A stretch of 47,500 nucleotides of DNA from assembly GCA_012295275.1 (NCBI GenBank), contig CM022675.1, positions 1,960,888 through 2,008,387 of the forward strand, written 5' to 3'. Shown here piece after piece: positions 1 through 11,030 of this stretch. The translations under genes and the position numbers were made by a program. Source of the stretch: Chrysomallon squamiferum (lineage: Eukaryota; Mollusca; Gastropoda; Neomphalida; Peltospiridae). The number at the start of each line of letters is the position of its first letter. The first letter of the stretch is position 1. The notes under the pieces were generated by a model. It was not told where the DNA came from. It saw nothing but the letters and a program-made list of their open reading frames with translations, and ran no database searches.

Positions 1-860
1 ATTATTTGCTTGCTTCTTCGTGTTTTATTTCTTTGTTTATTTAGTGCTGGTTTAATTATTGATATCTGTTTATTTTTACATTTCTCATTATATTCTTAAG
101 ATGCATTAATTCAGTGTAAATTGTTTAGAATAACAACAACAACACGAACACGAGGATACTAATGGCAGCAAGACAATGCAGACGTAGCTTCGTTACTAAA
201 GACTACTGTTAATCATCCTACATGATGATAATATTTGTTACACGTCTTCTAACCAAAATGGAAGCGATTATTGACATGTTTCCATGTCTTATGACGTAAG
301 TTTGTGTAATGACACCTGCGAATTTGTAATAAATAAAATAGTATAACTTTCACTACTGATGTTGCTCGTGCAAACCGGAAGCTTGCCAAATCTCTTCACA
401 ATGTGTTTCATTTTCAGCAACTTCGCGGTAAATTTAAATTTGAAAAGGCACAAGACCTCCGAATATAATGTATTTTATTTTTTTCTTTTTTTTTAAAAAC
501 ATTGACATAGTATTATTTTTACTAGGGGTAAACACAGGGATTGTATATGAAACAAAACATAAATATATTTTCTTCAGATTAAAAAAGTAGAATATTTTTA
601 TTCCATAAACTTCTTACAGGGCTTCCTCACGTAAAAAGCAATTCATCAGATTATGTCACTAACACACCCACACCCATTCAAACACACACACCTCCAAACA
701 CACCCACATACCCCCAAGACATACCCCTCCAACCCCCCAAATACCCCCACATGTCCCACACAGACCAGTATTCTTCGACCTGAATAGGTTTTAAGTCTGC
801 AAGATATGTAAAATGAACTGTCAGACTCCTATACAAGAAACAAAACAACACTCATCAAAT
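1..860. other. AT-rich sequence, no gene seen
   Basis: No exon or RNA gene was recognised. A C-rich CA-type tract at 660-770 (ACACACC and CCCCCA repeats) is the only clear feature. Confidence 0.5.
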
Positions 861-875
861 TATTTTGCTACAAGC

Positions 876-881
876 TTTATT
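876..881 (-). terminator. Polyadenylation signal of gene A
   Basis: AATAAA on the minus strand inside GAATAAAG, followed by a GTAGCAA context shared with gene B at 25486. This implies a 3' UTR of about 1.2 kb. Confidence 0.5.
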
Positions 882-2113
882 CAAATTATTGCAGATATAA
901 AGAAGAAAAAAAACACGAAAAAAGAGGTTAATTAATATATTGTAGTTAAAACCAAATGTAAAACAAATGTAAAATAAAATAATAATTAAAAACAAAAAAA
1001 AACAAAAACACCCCAAAACCCCACTAAATTTAATTTAATATATTTAGTAATTTTTAGTAGAAAAAAGCAACAATAAATAACTAATAAATAAAAGAAATAA
1101 ACAATGAAAAGAGGTATCGGTAAGTAAGTAAATAAGTAAATAAGGAAATAAATAAATTAATAAATGATGGATGCCAATAAAGCGAAACAAGACAAAAAGT
1201 AAGACTCCGAATAAATACATAAACAATTATTTAAGGCAACCGAAACCATTGTAAAAGCATAATAAAATCAGTTTAATATTTTCAGATACTACGCAGTAAT
1301 AATATCAATAAAAATTCCAACACCAACAACTAACTTTAAGTGCATTTCGAAATGTTCTGATAATGTATTATTATATGATATAACGTAAATAACAGAACAA
1401 AGTAAATTTAGGGAAAAAAAGTAATATTTAAAAAAAAATATAAGAAAAGTTGTTTATGATTTTAATTTAAAATTTTAATTTAAAATTGTTCTTATTCTTC
1501 TTCTTTTCATCATTTTCTTCTTATACTAATAAAAATTATAGTTTTTGTTATTGTTGTTGTTGTTGTTATTATTATTATTAGTAGTAGTAATATTTAGCTT
1601 TTTTTTTACCATTTTGCACTTGATTTCTAAATATTTGCAACTAGAAATTTACAGCTGATTTATTTATTTATGTTACAGAAAACCTTTAACGTATTATTTT
1701 TGTTTTTATAATCAGGTATATTACATGTCTGAATACTAAATATTATATAATAAATATAAGAGTAAGGAAGAAAAAGAAACGAAAAAAAAAAAAAAAAAGA
1801 TAAAAAGGAAAAAAAAACCAAGAACAAAGAGACAAAGACAAAAACAAAATCAGAGCATTACGAAGTTGTGTCCAATGTGATAGAAGTAATAATGTATACT
1901 TATTTAAAATTTCCGTAAACAAATTGACAATAGTTCCAAAAATGAGAATAAAATGAAGAATAACACTGCAAACAGTAATAGTTACAAAAGCGTTATAAGC
2001 TTAGTCAAATGTTCTAAAGCAAAAATAGTTTAAGTGAAAAGCTATACAAAATTCAAAAGAGTTTTTTTAATTTCAGATTGCTACTACAGTATATGAAATC
2101 TTTGTCTAGTTAA
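882..2113 (-). other. Gene A 3' UTR and AT-rich sequence
   Basis: No coding signal between the stop codon and the conserved AATAAA. It is very AT-rich with poly-A near 1778 and (TTG)/(TTA) runs near 1550. The true transcript end could be closer to the stop codon, since other AATAAA-like words occur. Confidence 0.4.
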
Positions 2114-2283
2114 CTAAATCTGGTGTTTGTTGAAATCTTCCTTCTTCAGACTGGACTTTTTCTTCCTCAGGAAGACGATCACCACAATCCCAATGACAAG
2201 TGAGAAGATGATCACCATCACAACACTGAGACCAATCAGAATCGTGTTGTTGACATCAACTTGAGCAGTTCCATGTTTTTTAC
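2114..2283 (-). CDS. Gene A exon 19: transmembrane helix, tail and stop
   Basis: 170 nt ending at TAG 2116-2114. It encodes the membrane helix ILIGLSVVMVIIFSLVIGIV and on to VIVFL, followed by RKKKSSLKKEDFNKHQI, a short basic cytoplasmic tail with no obvious signalling motif. Confidence 0.93.
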
Positions 2284-3990
2284 CTAGAATGATGTAAGAT
2301 TTTAAATATCACATGCTTGTTTTCTTTCTTGTAACTAAAATCTATTAAACAAAATCTGCATTTAATGTTGATTTATTCTGATAAAACTAATCACAAATAT
2401 GAGTTAAGTTGAAGAAAACAAATTACTGCTATAGATCTGACATAAACTCACTTGGTGTTCGATCCTCCACGAACACATCCAGAACAGAAAATGTTTTTCT
2501 CACAAGTTCATCAGACGTTTCAGCCGATCTTCGTTTTCTTCCAAACCCTTTCTTGCCATTGCAGTCCACCTGACATTGAAAATTTCTGTGTGTAAATTTT
2601 AACTCAAACTATAATGTTATTGTTCAATTTTTTATTCTATAGGAAAAGTTAACTGTGTCTCTTTGTTGAAAGATGAAATACAGAAAGTATGACTACTTGA
2701 TAAAAAATAATATTATAAAAAATAATAATATTAATAATAATACTAATAAATAATAACAATCAAATTTAAAAAATATAAAAACAAACGAAGAATATAATAA
2801 TAATAATAAAAAAAAAAAAACAAAAAAAAACAAGAACAAAACAAAAAATAAAACTGAAAAAAATAACAAAAAACAACAACAACAGAAATGCTAGAACTTA
2901 CTGGATCACACAGAGATTTTTGATCTGGAGGACAAACTTTAACAGAACATTCTGTAGAGACTGCGTTGTTTTTGTTAAAGGTGAAAGCTTTCAACTTGAA
3001 TGTCACGTTGTTTCCCGATCTTTCAGGTTCCTGTATCATCAGTTTACCAATCTCAGAAGACGGGCAGCTGAGTAAAGGAACAAAATTTTCCAGTAATCAC
3101 CACCAAATATAATTCTTCTTTAATTATTTGATTTCCACTGAAACATCAGTGCCTGGTTGTATAATTAAAACTTTCTGAGAGGGTGTCAAATTGATGACTG
3201 AATTGTTAATTACAAAACATGGATCCACTTTCTTTTCAGAATATATTAATAATGTTCGTTTGTAGAGTGGCTAAAATGTATCAGAATTGTATATTAAATA
3301 ACTAACAACAAGTAGACACCGTTTACTCAGATATAATTATGACATTTAAAAAAAAAAATTTTCAGAAATAATGAGTCCCTCTCGAGTTAAAAACCAACTT
3401 ATTTAGGTGTTTGACTGAACGGAAATTCTAAGAAATAAATGTGCTAAAATGAAAGTATCACCTGTTTTCAATGATTTTCAAAGTTTCTCTGTCTTCTCCA
3501 GTTTTCTGATTATCAGCAGTACAAGACTCCACTCTGACAGTGCCTGATTCTGGCTCTGTAGATAATATATTACAATAATACTGCTTGTCAAAGTTGTTAT
3601 TTAAAACAAAATTATATTCTTTGCTATGAGTAGTAATCAAAACTATGCTACAACTGTGGAGTTAAATATAATGTTTTTTTAGAAATTCCTTTTGCAGGTT
3701 AATATATAAGTAAGTTTTAATACTACTCAAAGTAACATTCATTCATTTATCATTTTATTTCATGTTAGAAAAAGATAATATTGGAGAAAAATAGTATTTT
3801 AGACAAGTTTAAAAATAATTTGGAGCATAAAAAGATCTTAATATTTATTGATAGAGAGAACCAATTTTGAATAGAGTTTCTTTAGAAACAAATTTTAGTA
3901 AGAAACAAACAAGGTACAGCTCAATAATCAGTGTAAAATGTGATTGCAGTAATACTGATAATAATAAAATGGCGTCCGTGTCCATCAGAA

Positions 3991-4051
<61 letters not shown>

Positions 4052-4215
4052 CATCATAATAATAATAATAATAATAATAATCATCATCATAATAATAATG
4101 ATAACTGCAATTAAAAATAAAAGATATAAAAAAGCTATAAAGTACAAAAATATATAAACGAATAAATATATAAACAAATAAATAAATAAATAAGTAAAAC
4201 AACAACAACAACAAC

Positions 4216-4274
<59 letters not shown>

Positions 4275-7013
4275 TAATAATAATAATAATAAATAAATAA
4301 ATAAATAAATAAATAAATAGATAAATAATATTTTTTTTTCAGTAGCACATGTTGAAATTCATACATGTAGTGCCTAGCATAAAATTAGTAAAACTACAAA
4401 CGTAATAATTGACAGAGGTTGAGAATTACCTGCACATATCACACCAGCATCGTTTTCATGTTGACAGTCAACGTTACCCCATAGAATATTACACTGTTGA
4501 AGACTTGTTTCATTTCCCAAACAGTGAATATCACGCAGTAAGATAGGTCCTGATCCTTCACCAAAATAAGCACTACCAACAGCTTTAGCATTTGAACTGA
4601 AAAACATAGGGTGTGGCATCCTCAAATATGTAGTATTAATGTGAATATATCATGTTATATATTAAAAATATATTGAAAAATTAAAATATTTTGTTTTGAT
4701 TAGAGTGATTAATTATAAGCTAAAAATAATAATATAAAAAGTTTAGATATATTATACTGGGAAAGATATTTAGGTGAAATTTATTCTTTTATTTTATTTT
4801 ATACTCCTAATTACTTTAATTATTCACTGATATGATTATTCTGATAACACTAAATAAATAAATCAATAATAAATAAATAAAAAATAAAAATAAATAACCA
4901 TTATTAATTGAGTGAAACACGGTATGATGAAGTAAACATCTGTTATAATAATTATTATTAATAACTTACTTAGTGAAACCCAGCATTCTTCAGTAAACAG
5001 CTGTTATAATAATACTGATTAATAACTTACTTTGTAAAACCCAGCATTCTGCAGTAAACAGCTGTTCTAATAATAATGATTAATAACTTACTTAGTAAAA
5101 CCCAGCATTCTGCAGTAAACAGCTCTTCTAATAATAATGATTAATAACTTACTTAGTAAAACCCAGCATTCTGCAGTAAACAGCTGTTCTAATAATAATG
5201 ATTAATAACTTACTTAGTGAAACCGAGCATTCTGCAGTAAACAGCTGCGTTGTAATCAGTATGAAATTTATCACAAACTGTGCCCCACATTCCAAGATAT
5301 TTAATCTCTACTCGACCTTCTCGTTTTGAACTGCCTCCAACCAGACGAATTTCAATTTCTTCTTTATCCTCTGCAGTAAGAAACAAAAGCCTATAACAAA
5401 CTAAAATTTCTTGTCATCTCACACATACACACAATTTTTCACTTAGATTTTATCACATTATTAATTTCGTTGTCTTTTGTCTCTAATACAGTGAATGTTA
5501 TTCTCCATAGAAGAAATGATTAAACATTTGGTAGATGTTTAGTGACTGCTGTCTAAAACACATTACCTGAACACAGCAGGGCTGTGTACTTCTCATGATC
5601 ATCGTTTTCACGATATATAATGTAACACTCATTAATGTTGTTTTCCAGTCCTGAACAAAACACACTTTGTGTCCAAATCTTTTTGTTGCTTGACGTCAGA
5701 TTATGCTCATGTTCACTCAGTAATATTGCTTTATAACTTCTTTAAATAAATAGATAAAAAATAAATCAGTTTATATAGAGTAATTGCATCAGTTTTTATA
5801 TCAGTTTAAATGTTATTATGAATGTCATTTTATTATTATTATTAGTAGTAGTATTATCATCATCATCATCGTCATCATCATCATCATTATTAGCTTTATT
5901 AGCATTAGTATATGGTGTCAAGTGATATTTAACTGTTTTAATATTACGTTCTGTTTCTACTTACTCGTTAAATCCAAGTGTTCTGCATAAAACTCTAGCA
6001 ACTGTTGACGTAGGATAACCATCATACATTCTCCCCCACACATTGTATATTTTCACTTCAACTACACCGTAGTTACTGCTTGGGCCACCAACTAGTCGTA
6101 ATTCAATGTTTGATATGTCCACTAGAAAATAAACATAAAACTGAAATCAATCATTAATTTCTTTCTTTTTTTTTTTTTTTTTTTTTTTTATACTTCATAT
6201 ATACATTGCTTATTATTATGTATTTATTTATTTATTTTTATTTTGGCGTCTGCAGTAAACAGCTGTTATAGTTATAATAAGAGTGTATTGTGTAGTTGGA
6301 TGTTGATGTTTTTCGTAGTTGCTGAATTTGACAATTTGACAGGTTGATAAAAAACATATAACAACGTGAACCTTTCTTCTATTGTAAATCGTTTTCTCTG
6401 TAGAAGTCGATGGTGTTATCAGATGAACATAACACAGTAAACGTAACTGACATTAATACCTGAACACCTAATATGTACAGATTGACATTCACTCTCTTCA
6501 TTCCGAAGTCTGAGAATAGACAAATGCACAGCAGGTTCAAAACCGAGGCTGATAAACTCATACTTCCATTTATTTCCAGTAATTATTTCAGATTTATAGA
6601 CTGATGATCTGTGAAGAAACGCAGGTTAAATTTAAAAGGTTATTCAAAAATATATCTCAGTGGTAGGACAGTGTGTAGAATTAGAAAAGCAAACACTGCT
6701 GAAAACAAAAATCATAAATAATAAGAAGTAAAATACAAGATGTCGTTTACTCACAATGATAGCTTTGATCCACAGTCGTAAAACAAATATCAGAGTAACA
6801 CAGGAAATTTGTATTTAACCAATAACCGTTTTGGTTACAAATGTTGAAATTTATATCAATATATTTTCTATGTATATTTAAACGTGTGTATGTGGCCTTG
6901 CCCGTATGTATGTATTTACGATAACATTAGTACTACTACTATACTACTGCTGTTACTACTGCAACAACAACCATTAATTATTATTTTTATTATTATTTTA
7001 CTACTACTACTAC

Positions 7014-7061
<48 letters not shown>

Positions 7062-9413
7062 TGTTGTTGTTGCTGTTGTTATCGTATTATTATTATTATT
7101 ATTATTTTTTTTTTTTTTTTTTATTATTATTATTATTATTTTTACAATTGAACGTTTAAATTTAGAAAGTCTTACTAACACTGCATAACCCATTTGCCGG
7201 CAGTCGACCCAGGAGTTTACTTTCTCAAAGTCATTTGTGTTACACACTGAATTCCATTTGCCATCATCAAATACTTGAAGATTTCCTTCCTGTGTGCTGT
7301 TTCCACCGACCAGTCTCAGTTTGTATGGAGCAGGGTTTTCTGTTATAGTGGAATAAAACACAAAGTTTATTCTTCATCAATGAACAGCCACAACAATAAT
7401 TATGATGATAATAATGATAACAATGATGATGATAATGATGAAGATGATAACAATAATATTTCTTTACCGTCACATATCAGTCCAATATCTTCTCCAGTGC
7501 AGGCATCACCACAGTCAGTAATGATCCATTTTAAGCAATAATGTACGTCCATTTCAAATCCAACACAGAATAAATCACCTTTCCAAATTTGTCCAGCTCC
7601 TTCTGGGAAGAATCCCTTACCACGTGGCATACCAAACGCACTGTTGGGTAGAAACTTAACTGTAAAAACAGTGTTAACACACACGTCACACGATATTATT
7701 TTTATGTATTTATTAATTCATTTATTTATTTACTTCTTTATTTTATTTTTTATTTTTATTACTTCTTTTGCAGACATACACACACAATTGTTTCTCTTAT
7801 ATATTTTTTCTTCGACGTTATTTTATATTTCTTCATTTAGAAAGTTCCTTTCATAATACTGGAAAATACGGACTCAGAAAGGTAGAGCTACAATAAGAAT
7901 CAGAACTATTTGCTGTTAACTTACTTGTTGAAACCCAGAGTTCTACAAACTGCAGTGGCCTCGTAGTAGATTACTGTGCAGTCTGCCCCATTTACCTTTG
8001 TACAGAACTTCTAATCGACCTTCTTTACTTGTGTTACCACCAACTAGACGAACTTTCACTTATAATGAAATAGAAAAAAAACAAAAAAACATTTATAATA
8101 ACCGATAGGAAAATTATCTTCATGCGAAATTTGGAAGAATTCGTTAGAAACGGTTTGTGAGTAGTTTGAAAATGAGAAAGTCGACAGTTTTAAGTCAAGA
8201 CTAAACACTGAAACAATTCAGAAACATAAAGTAAATAATTAAAGTCTGTAGTTATAATCTAGTACATATATATGTATTACCTGATTCAATGTCGTCAATC
8301 TTTTCTGGTACCTCTGCTGTCAAGTCTGAGAATATAAAAAATAGATACATTAATAAATAAGCAATAAAACTAAAGTACCAAAAAATAAAAAATAAATAAA
8401 AATATACGAAGATGACGCGAATTTGAATTAGTTAATGACAGCTATTATCTTTATGATTATTATGATTATTATTATTATTATTATTACAATGAAGAAAACT
8501 ATGGAAACAACAACGTGTTCCTACTTGTAGTAAACTCAAATGTAAGTTCTTCATCTAAAGATACAGCTGCTGATTCTGAAACTGAAGACCCGTCTTTGAG
8601 GTTGATGTTGAACTGGACAAGCGAGGAGTCTATTGAGTTAACTGTGTTTGTGATGTTCAGTGTGTCTCTGAAAAATAACATCATCATTACCGACAGTAGT
8701 AACCACAATTGTAAGTAAACTTATATACATTGCAGGAAGGAAAGAAAAATATAAAAATAATAATAATAATATTTATAACGAACCTTTCAGTTTCTTTGGT
8801 TGTTATCACTTTGGTGACAGTCACGGTTATGGCATCGTTGTTTTTTCCACTACAAGTGACAGAGACTTTTGTGTCGAGGTTTGTCATAAACTTTTCACTG
8901 AACTGAATCATCACATCTCGAGTTCGACCTCCATTTACCTTAACAATGAGTCAGAGTTACACAAGTTATGTTTAGTCAATGTCTAATACCACTTTGTACA
9001 AAGATAAAAGAAATATTTTTAAAAACAATTTTCTCAGATATTATAATTCCACAAATGCACAAAACTTAAATCTAATTTATTCAAACAATTTATGGAAGTA
9101 GCTAAGTATTTAAACATAGTTCATTAAGAAAGAAAAAAGTAAAATATGAATAATATAAAGAACTGACCTGAGTCACCCCACCACAGTCACTATCCTTAAC
9201 ACTGAGACCCACACCCTGTTTTCCCGATGGTAGATCTGATGTCGTGAATTTGCAGTGTGGCGTGTCTTTTCCACCTTTAGCATAGACGACACCATTGAAT
9301 GTTCCAGCAGGATTAATAACAATCAACATAAAACTTTTCTGACAGGAAACTTCATCTAAAATATTAAGATTAGTATTTGTTAGCAGGAATAATCAACATG
9401 ATTGTGATGATGG

Positions 9414-9478
<65 letters not shown>

Positions 9479-10315
9479 TTACTACTAATTATAATAATAG
9501 ACATTCAACATGAAATAATGCGTATTTGACATCAAATAATAACATTAACCTTCCTTTCAGATTAATTCAAATCAGATGATGAATCTGACTGTGTTTAGTG
9601 AGACAGTTTAAATCTGTTATAAACTTAAATAATATGTTACTATTATACTTTTTTGTTATTTATTTATTTATTTCATATTACTTTCCTGGGAGGTGAAAAG
9701 TACAGTAAATATATATAATAAATGAGCATACTGAAAACAATTGGAATATCATCTACCCTTCATTGCTACATAAAAACAGTGTAAGATATTAAAATAAGTA
9801 TTATGTTGTTAAGTAGAATTAATTACTCACATCTTTTGTTTTCACAGCTGTCACCATAGAAACCAGGTGGACAGAAACACGCCTTCTTCCCATTATCATT
9901 GTAACAGATACCTCCATCAGAGCCACAAGAGTCAGTCTGATTGGTACACGGACTTGAACCACTCAAACCTGGAAACACAAATTTCATATCTGTTATGAAA
10001 TAAAAACAATTAAAAAAAAAATCTGTCTATACCTTCTTGGCTTTTTCTTGATGATATCATTGCAGTTACCCACACTTGACATATTAGAATTAGAATACTG
10101 ACTTGTCTCCAGCTCACAGTTGTAGCCAGTGTAGTCATTTCCACAGTCACAGGTGCCGTCATTTTGACAAGTTTTATTATTAGCACAATCCTGACCCTGT
10201 CGTCTGCAGTCGAAGTACTCATCACCTGTAAGCAAGTACAACATGCTATTAAATAAAATAAACAAGAAATATATACGGTGAGAGATTTTAGTTTAAATTC
10301 CAATAGAGTTAGTAG

Positions 10316-10372
<57 letters not shown>

Positions 10373-10895
10373 TGATGATAATGATGATGATTATGATGAT
10401 GATGATGATGATAATAATAATAAAAAAATAGAAGAGAATAGACATTAGGAAGAATAATGTAAAGAAAACCACTAAGTATCACAAATGTTGTGAGGAGTAT
10501 GAAATAAAGAAAGCATATCGAAATTACTGTAATCAAAATTTTTGTTTCTGATTTCTTTTATTTATTTATTTATTTTTATTTGAATTGTATAGTTTTTAAA
10601 ATATATTTTAGATAGAGAACTAGGATTAGGAATAAGACGACTATATATATATATGTAAAACAAATACATATCGTCATTTAAAGGAATTATTTCTAAAATA
10701 TTAATGTTATAATTTGAATGATGTATTTTTTATAAATATTTTGTTCCACTGTGTGAACTATCTATATTCAAATTCTCATTCTTTTTGTGAGAACTGACGC
10801 ATATAATATTTCTATAAAGAAACAGAGACGAAAATAAAGTTACCTAGAGTGATGGAACAACTTAGGAGTATCAGATAGACGAATGATATCCACAT
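2114..10895 (-). CDS. Gene A: EGF-ZP-SRCR membrane protein, frameshifted in exon 8
   Basis: Nineteen coding exons on the minus strand, listed individually below. The order is signal peptide, EGF, EGF, ZP-N, first part of ZP-C, linker, four SRCR domains (two exons each), rest of ZP-C, furin-like RKRR site, transmembrane helix and short basic tail. ZP modules are known to polymerise into extracellular filaments after cleavage, and SRCR domains bind ligands in scavenger and immune receptors; a surface or secreted filament that displays SRCR domains is inference. All splice sites are GT-AG and phases agree with gene B. Exon 8 is 134 nt against 142 nt in gene B; this shifts the frame and gives an in-frame TAG at 7945-7943, so the full-length transcript would stop after about 319 residues. 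Skipping exons 8 and 9 together restores the frame. It may be a recent pseudogene, an exon-skipping gene, or carry an assembly error. Confidence 0.85.
2452..2569 (-). CDS. Gene A exon 18: furin-type cleavage site
   Basis: 118 nt, phase 0 to phase 1. It encodes DCNGKKGFGRKRRSAE; RKRR is a consensus furin site at the position where ZP precursors are cut. A hydrophobic FSVLDVFV patch follows. Confidence 0.92.
2570..2901 (-). other. Gene A intron 17
   Basis: 332 bases of low-complexity A-rich sequence (2700-2890) with no conserved element. Confidence 0.7.
2902..3067 (-). CDS. Gene A exon 17: ZP-C end
   Basis: 166 nt, phase 2 to phase 0. It encodes CPSSEIGKLM, FKLKAFTFNKNN and the paired cysteines ECSVKVCPPD and LCDP, the classical ending of a ZP-C module. 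Only two residues differ from gene B. Confidence 0.94.
3068..3461 (-). other. Gene A intron 16
   Basis: AT-rich spacer splitting the resumed ZP-C; nothing else seen. Confidence 0.7.
3462..3555 (-). CDS. Gene A exon 16: ZP-C resumes
   Basis: 94 nt, phase 1 to phase 2. It encodes GTVRVESCTADNQ and ETLKIIENS, the ZP-C segment that normally follows directly on the strand in exon 6. Confidence 0.9.
3556..4429 (-). repeat. Gene A intron 15 with long (TAA)n tracts
   Basis: This is the 3' boundary of the SRCR cassette. It holds (TAA)n at about 3990-4110 and 4205-4290 and (AAAT)n at 4285-4325. Long open frames here are poly-I, poly-Y or poly-L artefacts of the repeat. Confidence 0.8.
4430..4596 (-). 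CDS. Gene A exon 15: SRCR4 second half
   Basis: 167 nt, phase 2 to phase 1. It encodes YFGEGSGPILLRDIHCLG and ends NDAGVICAG, a canonical SRCR second half. Confidence 0.93.
4930..5213 (-). repeat. 61-bp tandem array copying the exon 14 donor
   Basis: Perfect 61-bp spacing of GTAAGT donors: 4969-4964, 5030-5025, 5091-5086, 5152-5147, and the real one at 5213-5208. Each unit carries the last about 35 nt of exon 14 (the coding end of SRCR4 first half), the donor and a short (TAA)-rich spacer. Internal AG dinucleotides precede each copied exon piece, but the space between is too short to be an intron. Confidence 0.9.
5214..5370 (-). CDS. Gene A exon 14: SRCR4 first half
   Basis: 157 nt, phase 1 to phase 2. 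It encodes IRLVGGSSKREGRVEIKYLG, WGTVCD and YCRMLGFTK, a canonical SRCR first half. The last part of this exon and its donor are copied four times just downstream (4964-5213). Confidence 0.92.
5567..5739 (-). CDS. Gene A exon 13: SRCR3 second half
   Basis: 173 nt, phase 2 to phase 1. It encodes FCSGLENNINECYI and ends ALLCSG, replacing the common G..G.I.LD pattern by a divergent first half. Confidence 0.87.
5965..6121 (-). CDS. Gene A exon 12: SRCR3 first half
   Basis: 157 nt, phase 1 to phase 2. It encodes IELRLVGGPSSNYGVVEV and ends VLCRTLGFNE. The usual WG..C cysteine is absent. Confidence 0.88.
6246..6275 (-). repeat. Stray partial copy of the exon 14 unit
   Basis: TCTGCAGTAAACAGCTGTTA on the plus strand matches the 61-bp unit at 4930-5213, but lies in intron 11 of gene A, more than a kilobase away. 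Confidence 0.6.
6460..6608 (-). CDS. Gene A exon 11: SRCR2 second half, divergent
   Basis: 149 nt, phase 2 to phase 1. It keeps WKYEF and ends IRCSG but has lost several SRCR cysteines. Acceptor TTCTTCACAG at 6609 was chosen because the AG at 6601 would give a stop. It is very different from gene B exon 11. Confidence 0.8.
6609..7179 (-). repeat. Gene A intron 10 with (TTA)n
   Basis: 571 bases, with (CTA)n and (TTA)n at about 6995-7060 and 7085-7140. No element conserved with gene B was seen. Confidence 0.7.
7180..7339 (-). CDS. Gene A exon 10: SRCR2 first half
   Basis: 160 nt, phase 1 to phase 2. It encodes YKLRLVGGNSTQEGNLQVF and ends DCRQMGYA, the SRCR C.QLG. step. The donor GTTAGT is shared with gene B. 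Confidence 0.87.
7468..7640 (-). CDS. Gene A exon 9: SRCR1 second half
   Basis: 173 nt, phase 2 to phase 1. It encodes FGMPRGKGFFPEGAGQIW followed by cysteines and ends GEDIGLICDG, the usual SRCR ending. The acceptor is CCCAACAG at 7641; an upstream AG would bring in a stop. Confidence 0.87.
7925..8058 (-). pseudogene. Gene A exon 8: SRCR1 first half, frameshifted
   Basis: 134 nt against 142 nt in gene B. The first part reads VRLVGGNTSKEGRLEVLYKG in frame. After the WG step an 8-nt shortening relative to gene B (about 7965-7985) moves the frame, so the real frame reaches TAG at 7945-7943, while the SRCR end (AVCRTLGF) is readable only in another frame. Acceptor TTATAAG and donor GTAAGT are intact. 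Confidence 0.82.
8281..8325 (-). CDS. Gene A exon 7: 15-residue linker
   Basis: 45 nt, phase 1 to phase 1, encoding a charged linker (LTAEVPEKIDDIES) with no cysteine. Its homologue in gene B has a duplicated donor. Confidence 0.8.
8525..8667 (-). CDS. Gene A exon 6: start of ZP-C
   Basis: 143 nt, phase 2 to phase 1. It encodes the first strands of ZP-C (VQFNINLKDG, then a DEELTFEF strand like the GD.LTL strand of other ZP-C modules). The donor is GTAGGA, as in gene B. In most ZP proteins the next segment would be the cysteine strand that is here found 8 exons away in exon 16. Confidence 0.88.
8784..8938 (-). CDS. Gene A exon 5: ZP-N, second half
   Basis: 155 nt, phase 0 to phase 2. It encodes VMIQFSEKFMTNLDTKVSVTC, matching the ZP-N pattern of a QF/VQ strand followed by a threonine-aspartate step and V.C. 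It ends in the inter-subdomain linker. Confidence 0.9.
9168..9355 (-). CDS. Gene A exon 4: ZP-N, first half
   Basis: 188 nt, phase 1 to phase 0. It opens with a cysteine followed by a hydrophobic strand, then GTFNGVVYAKG, a pattern typical of the start of ZP-N, and ends DSDCGGVTQ. Confidence 0.9.
9356..9830 (-). repeat. Gene A intron 3 with (ACT)n(AAT)n
   Basis: A compound trinucleotide repeat at 9413-9480; otherwise AT-rich spacer. Confidence 0.7.
9831..9968 (-). CDS. Gene A exon 3: EGF-like domain 2
   Basis: 138 nt, phase 1 to phase 1. It encodes a second six-cysteine EGF module with the motif CFCPPGFYGDSCE. It is nearly identical to exon 3 of gene B. Confidence 0.92.
10103..10225 (-). 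CDS. Gene A exon 2: EGF-like domain 1
   Basis: 123 nt, phase 1 to phase 1. It encodes a six-cysteine EGF-like module ending DCGNDYTGYNCE. The donor is GTCAGT, weaker than the GTGAGT at the same place in gene B. Confidence 0.9.
10226..10843 (-). repeat. Gene A intron after exon 1, (TAA)n and (TGA)n
   Basis: A compound repeat at 10316-10425; (TA)n near 10642. No exon seen. Confidence 0.7.
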
Positions 10896-10907
10896 GTTTA
10901 CTTTATA
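10844..10907 (-). CDS. Gene A exon 1: start codon and signal peptide
   Basis: Acceptor CTTTTCAG precedes 10907. The ATG is at 10895-10893 and opens MWISFVYLILLSCSITL, a short hydrophobic signal peptide. Positions 10896-10907 are 5' UTR. The donor GTAACT follows 10844, phase 1. The start is chosen because it gives a signal peptide and matches gene B. Confidence 0.88.
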
Positions 10908-10999
10908 CTGAAAAGAAAATTAAATAAATAAAGAAAAAAATAAACAAACAAACGAACAAACAAACACATAAATTAAAAATAAATAAATATATAAATCTG

Positions 11000-11030
<31 letters not shown>

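Noticed and set aside
3845-4366. Long open frames of isoleucine, tyrosine or leucine runs
   Set aside because: They are translations of (TAA)n; the same is true near 7000, 17100, 25600 and 45390.
5040-5200. Tandem 36-nt microexons in the 61-bp array
   Set aside because: Each copy has AG before and GTAAGT after, but the space between copies is about 25 nt, too short to be spliced as an intron.
8515-8718. Plus-strand frame over gene A exon 6 (also 33060-33230 in gene B)
   Set aside because: It is the antisense shadow of the ZP-C exon.
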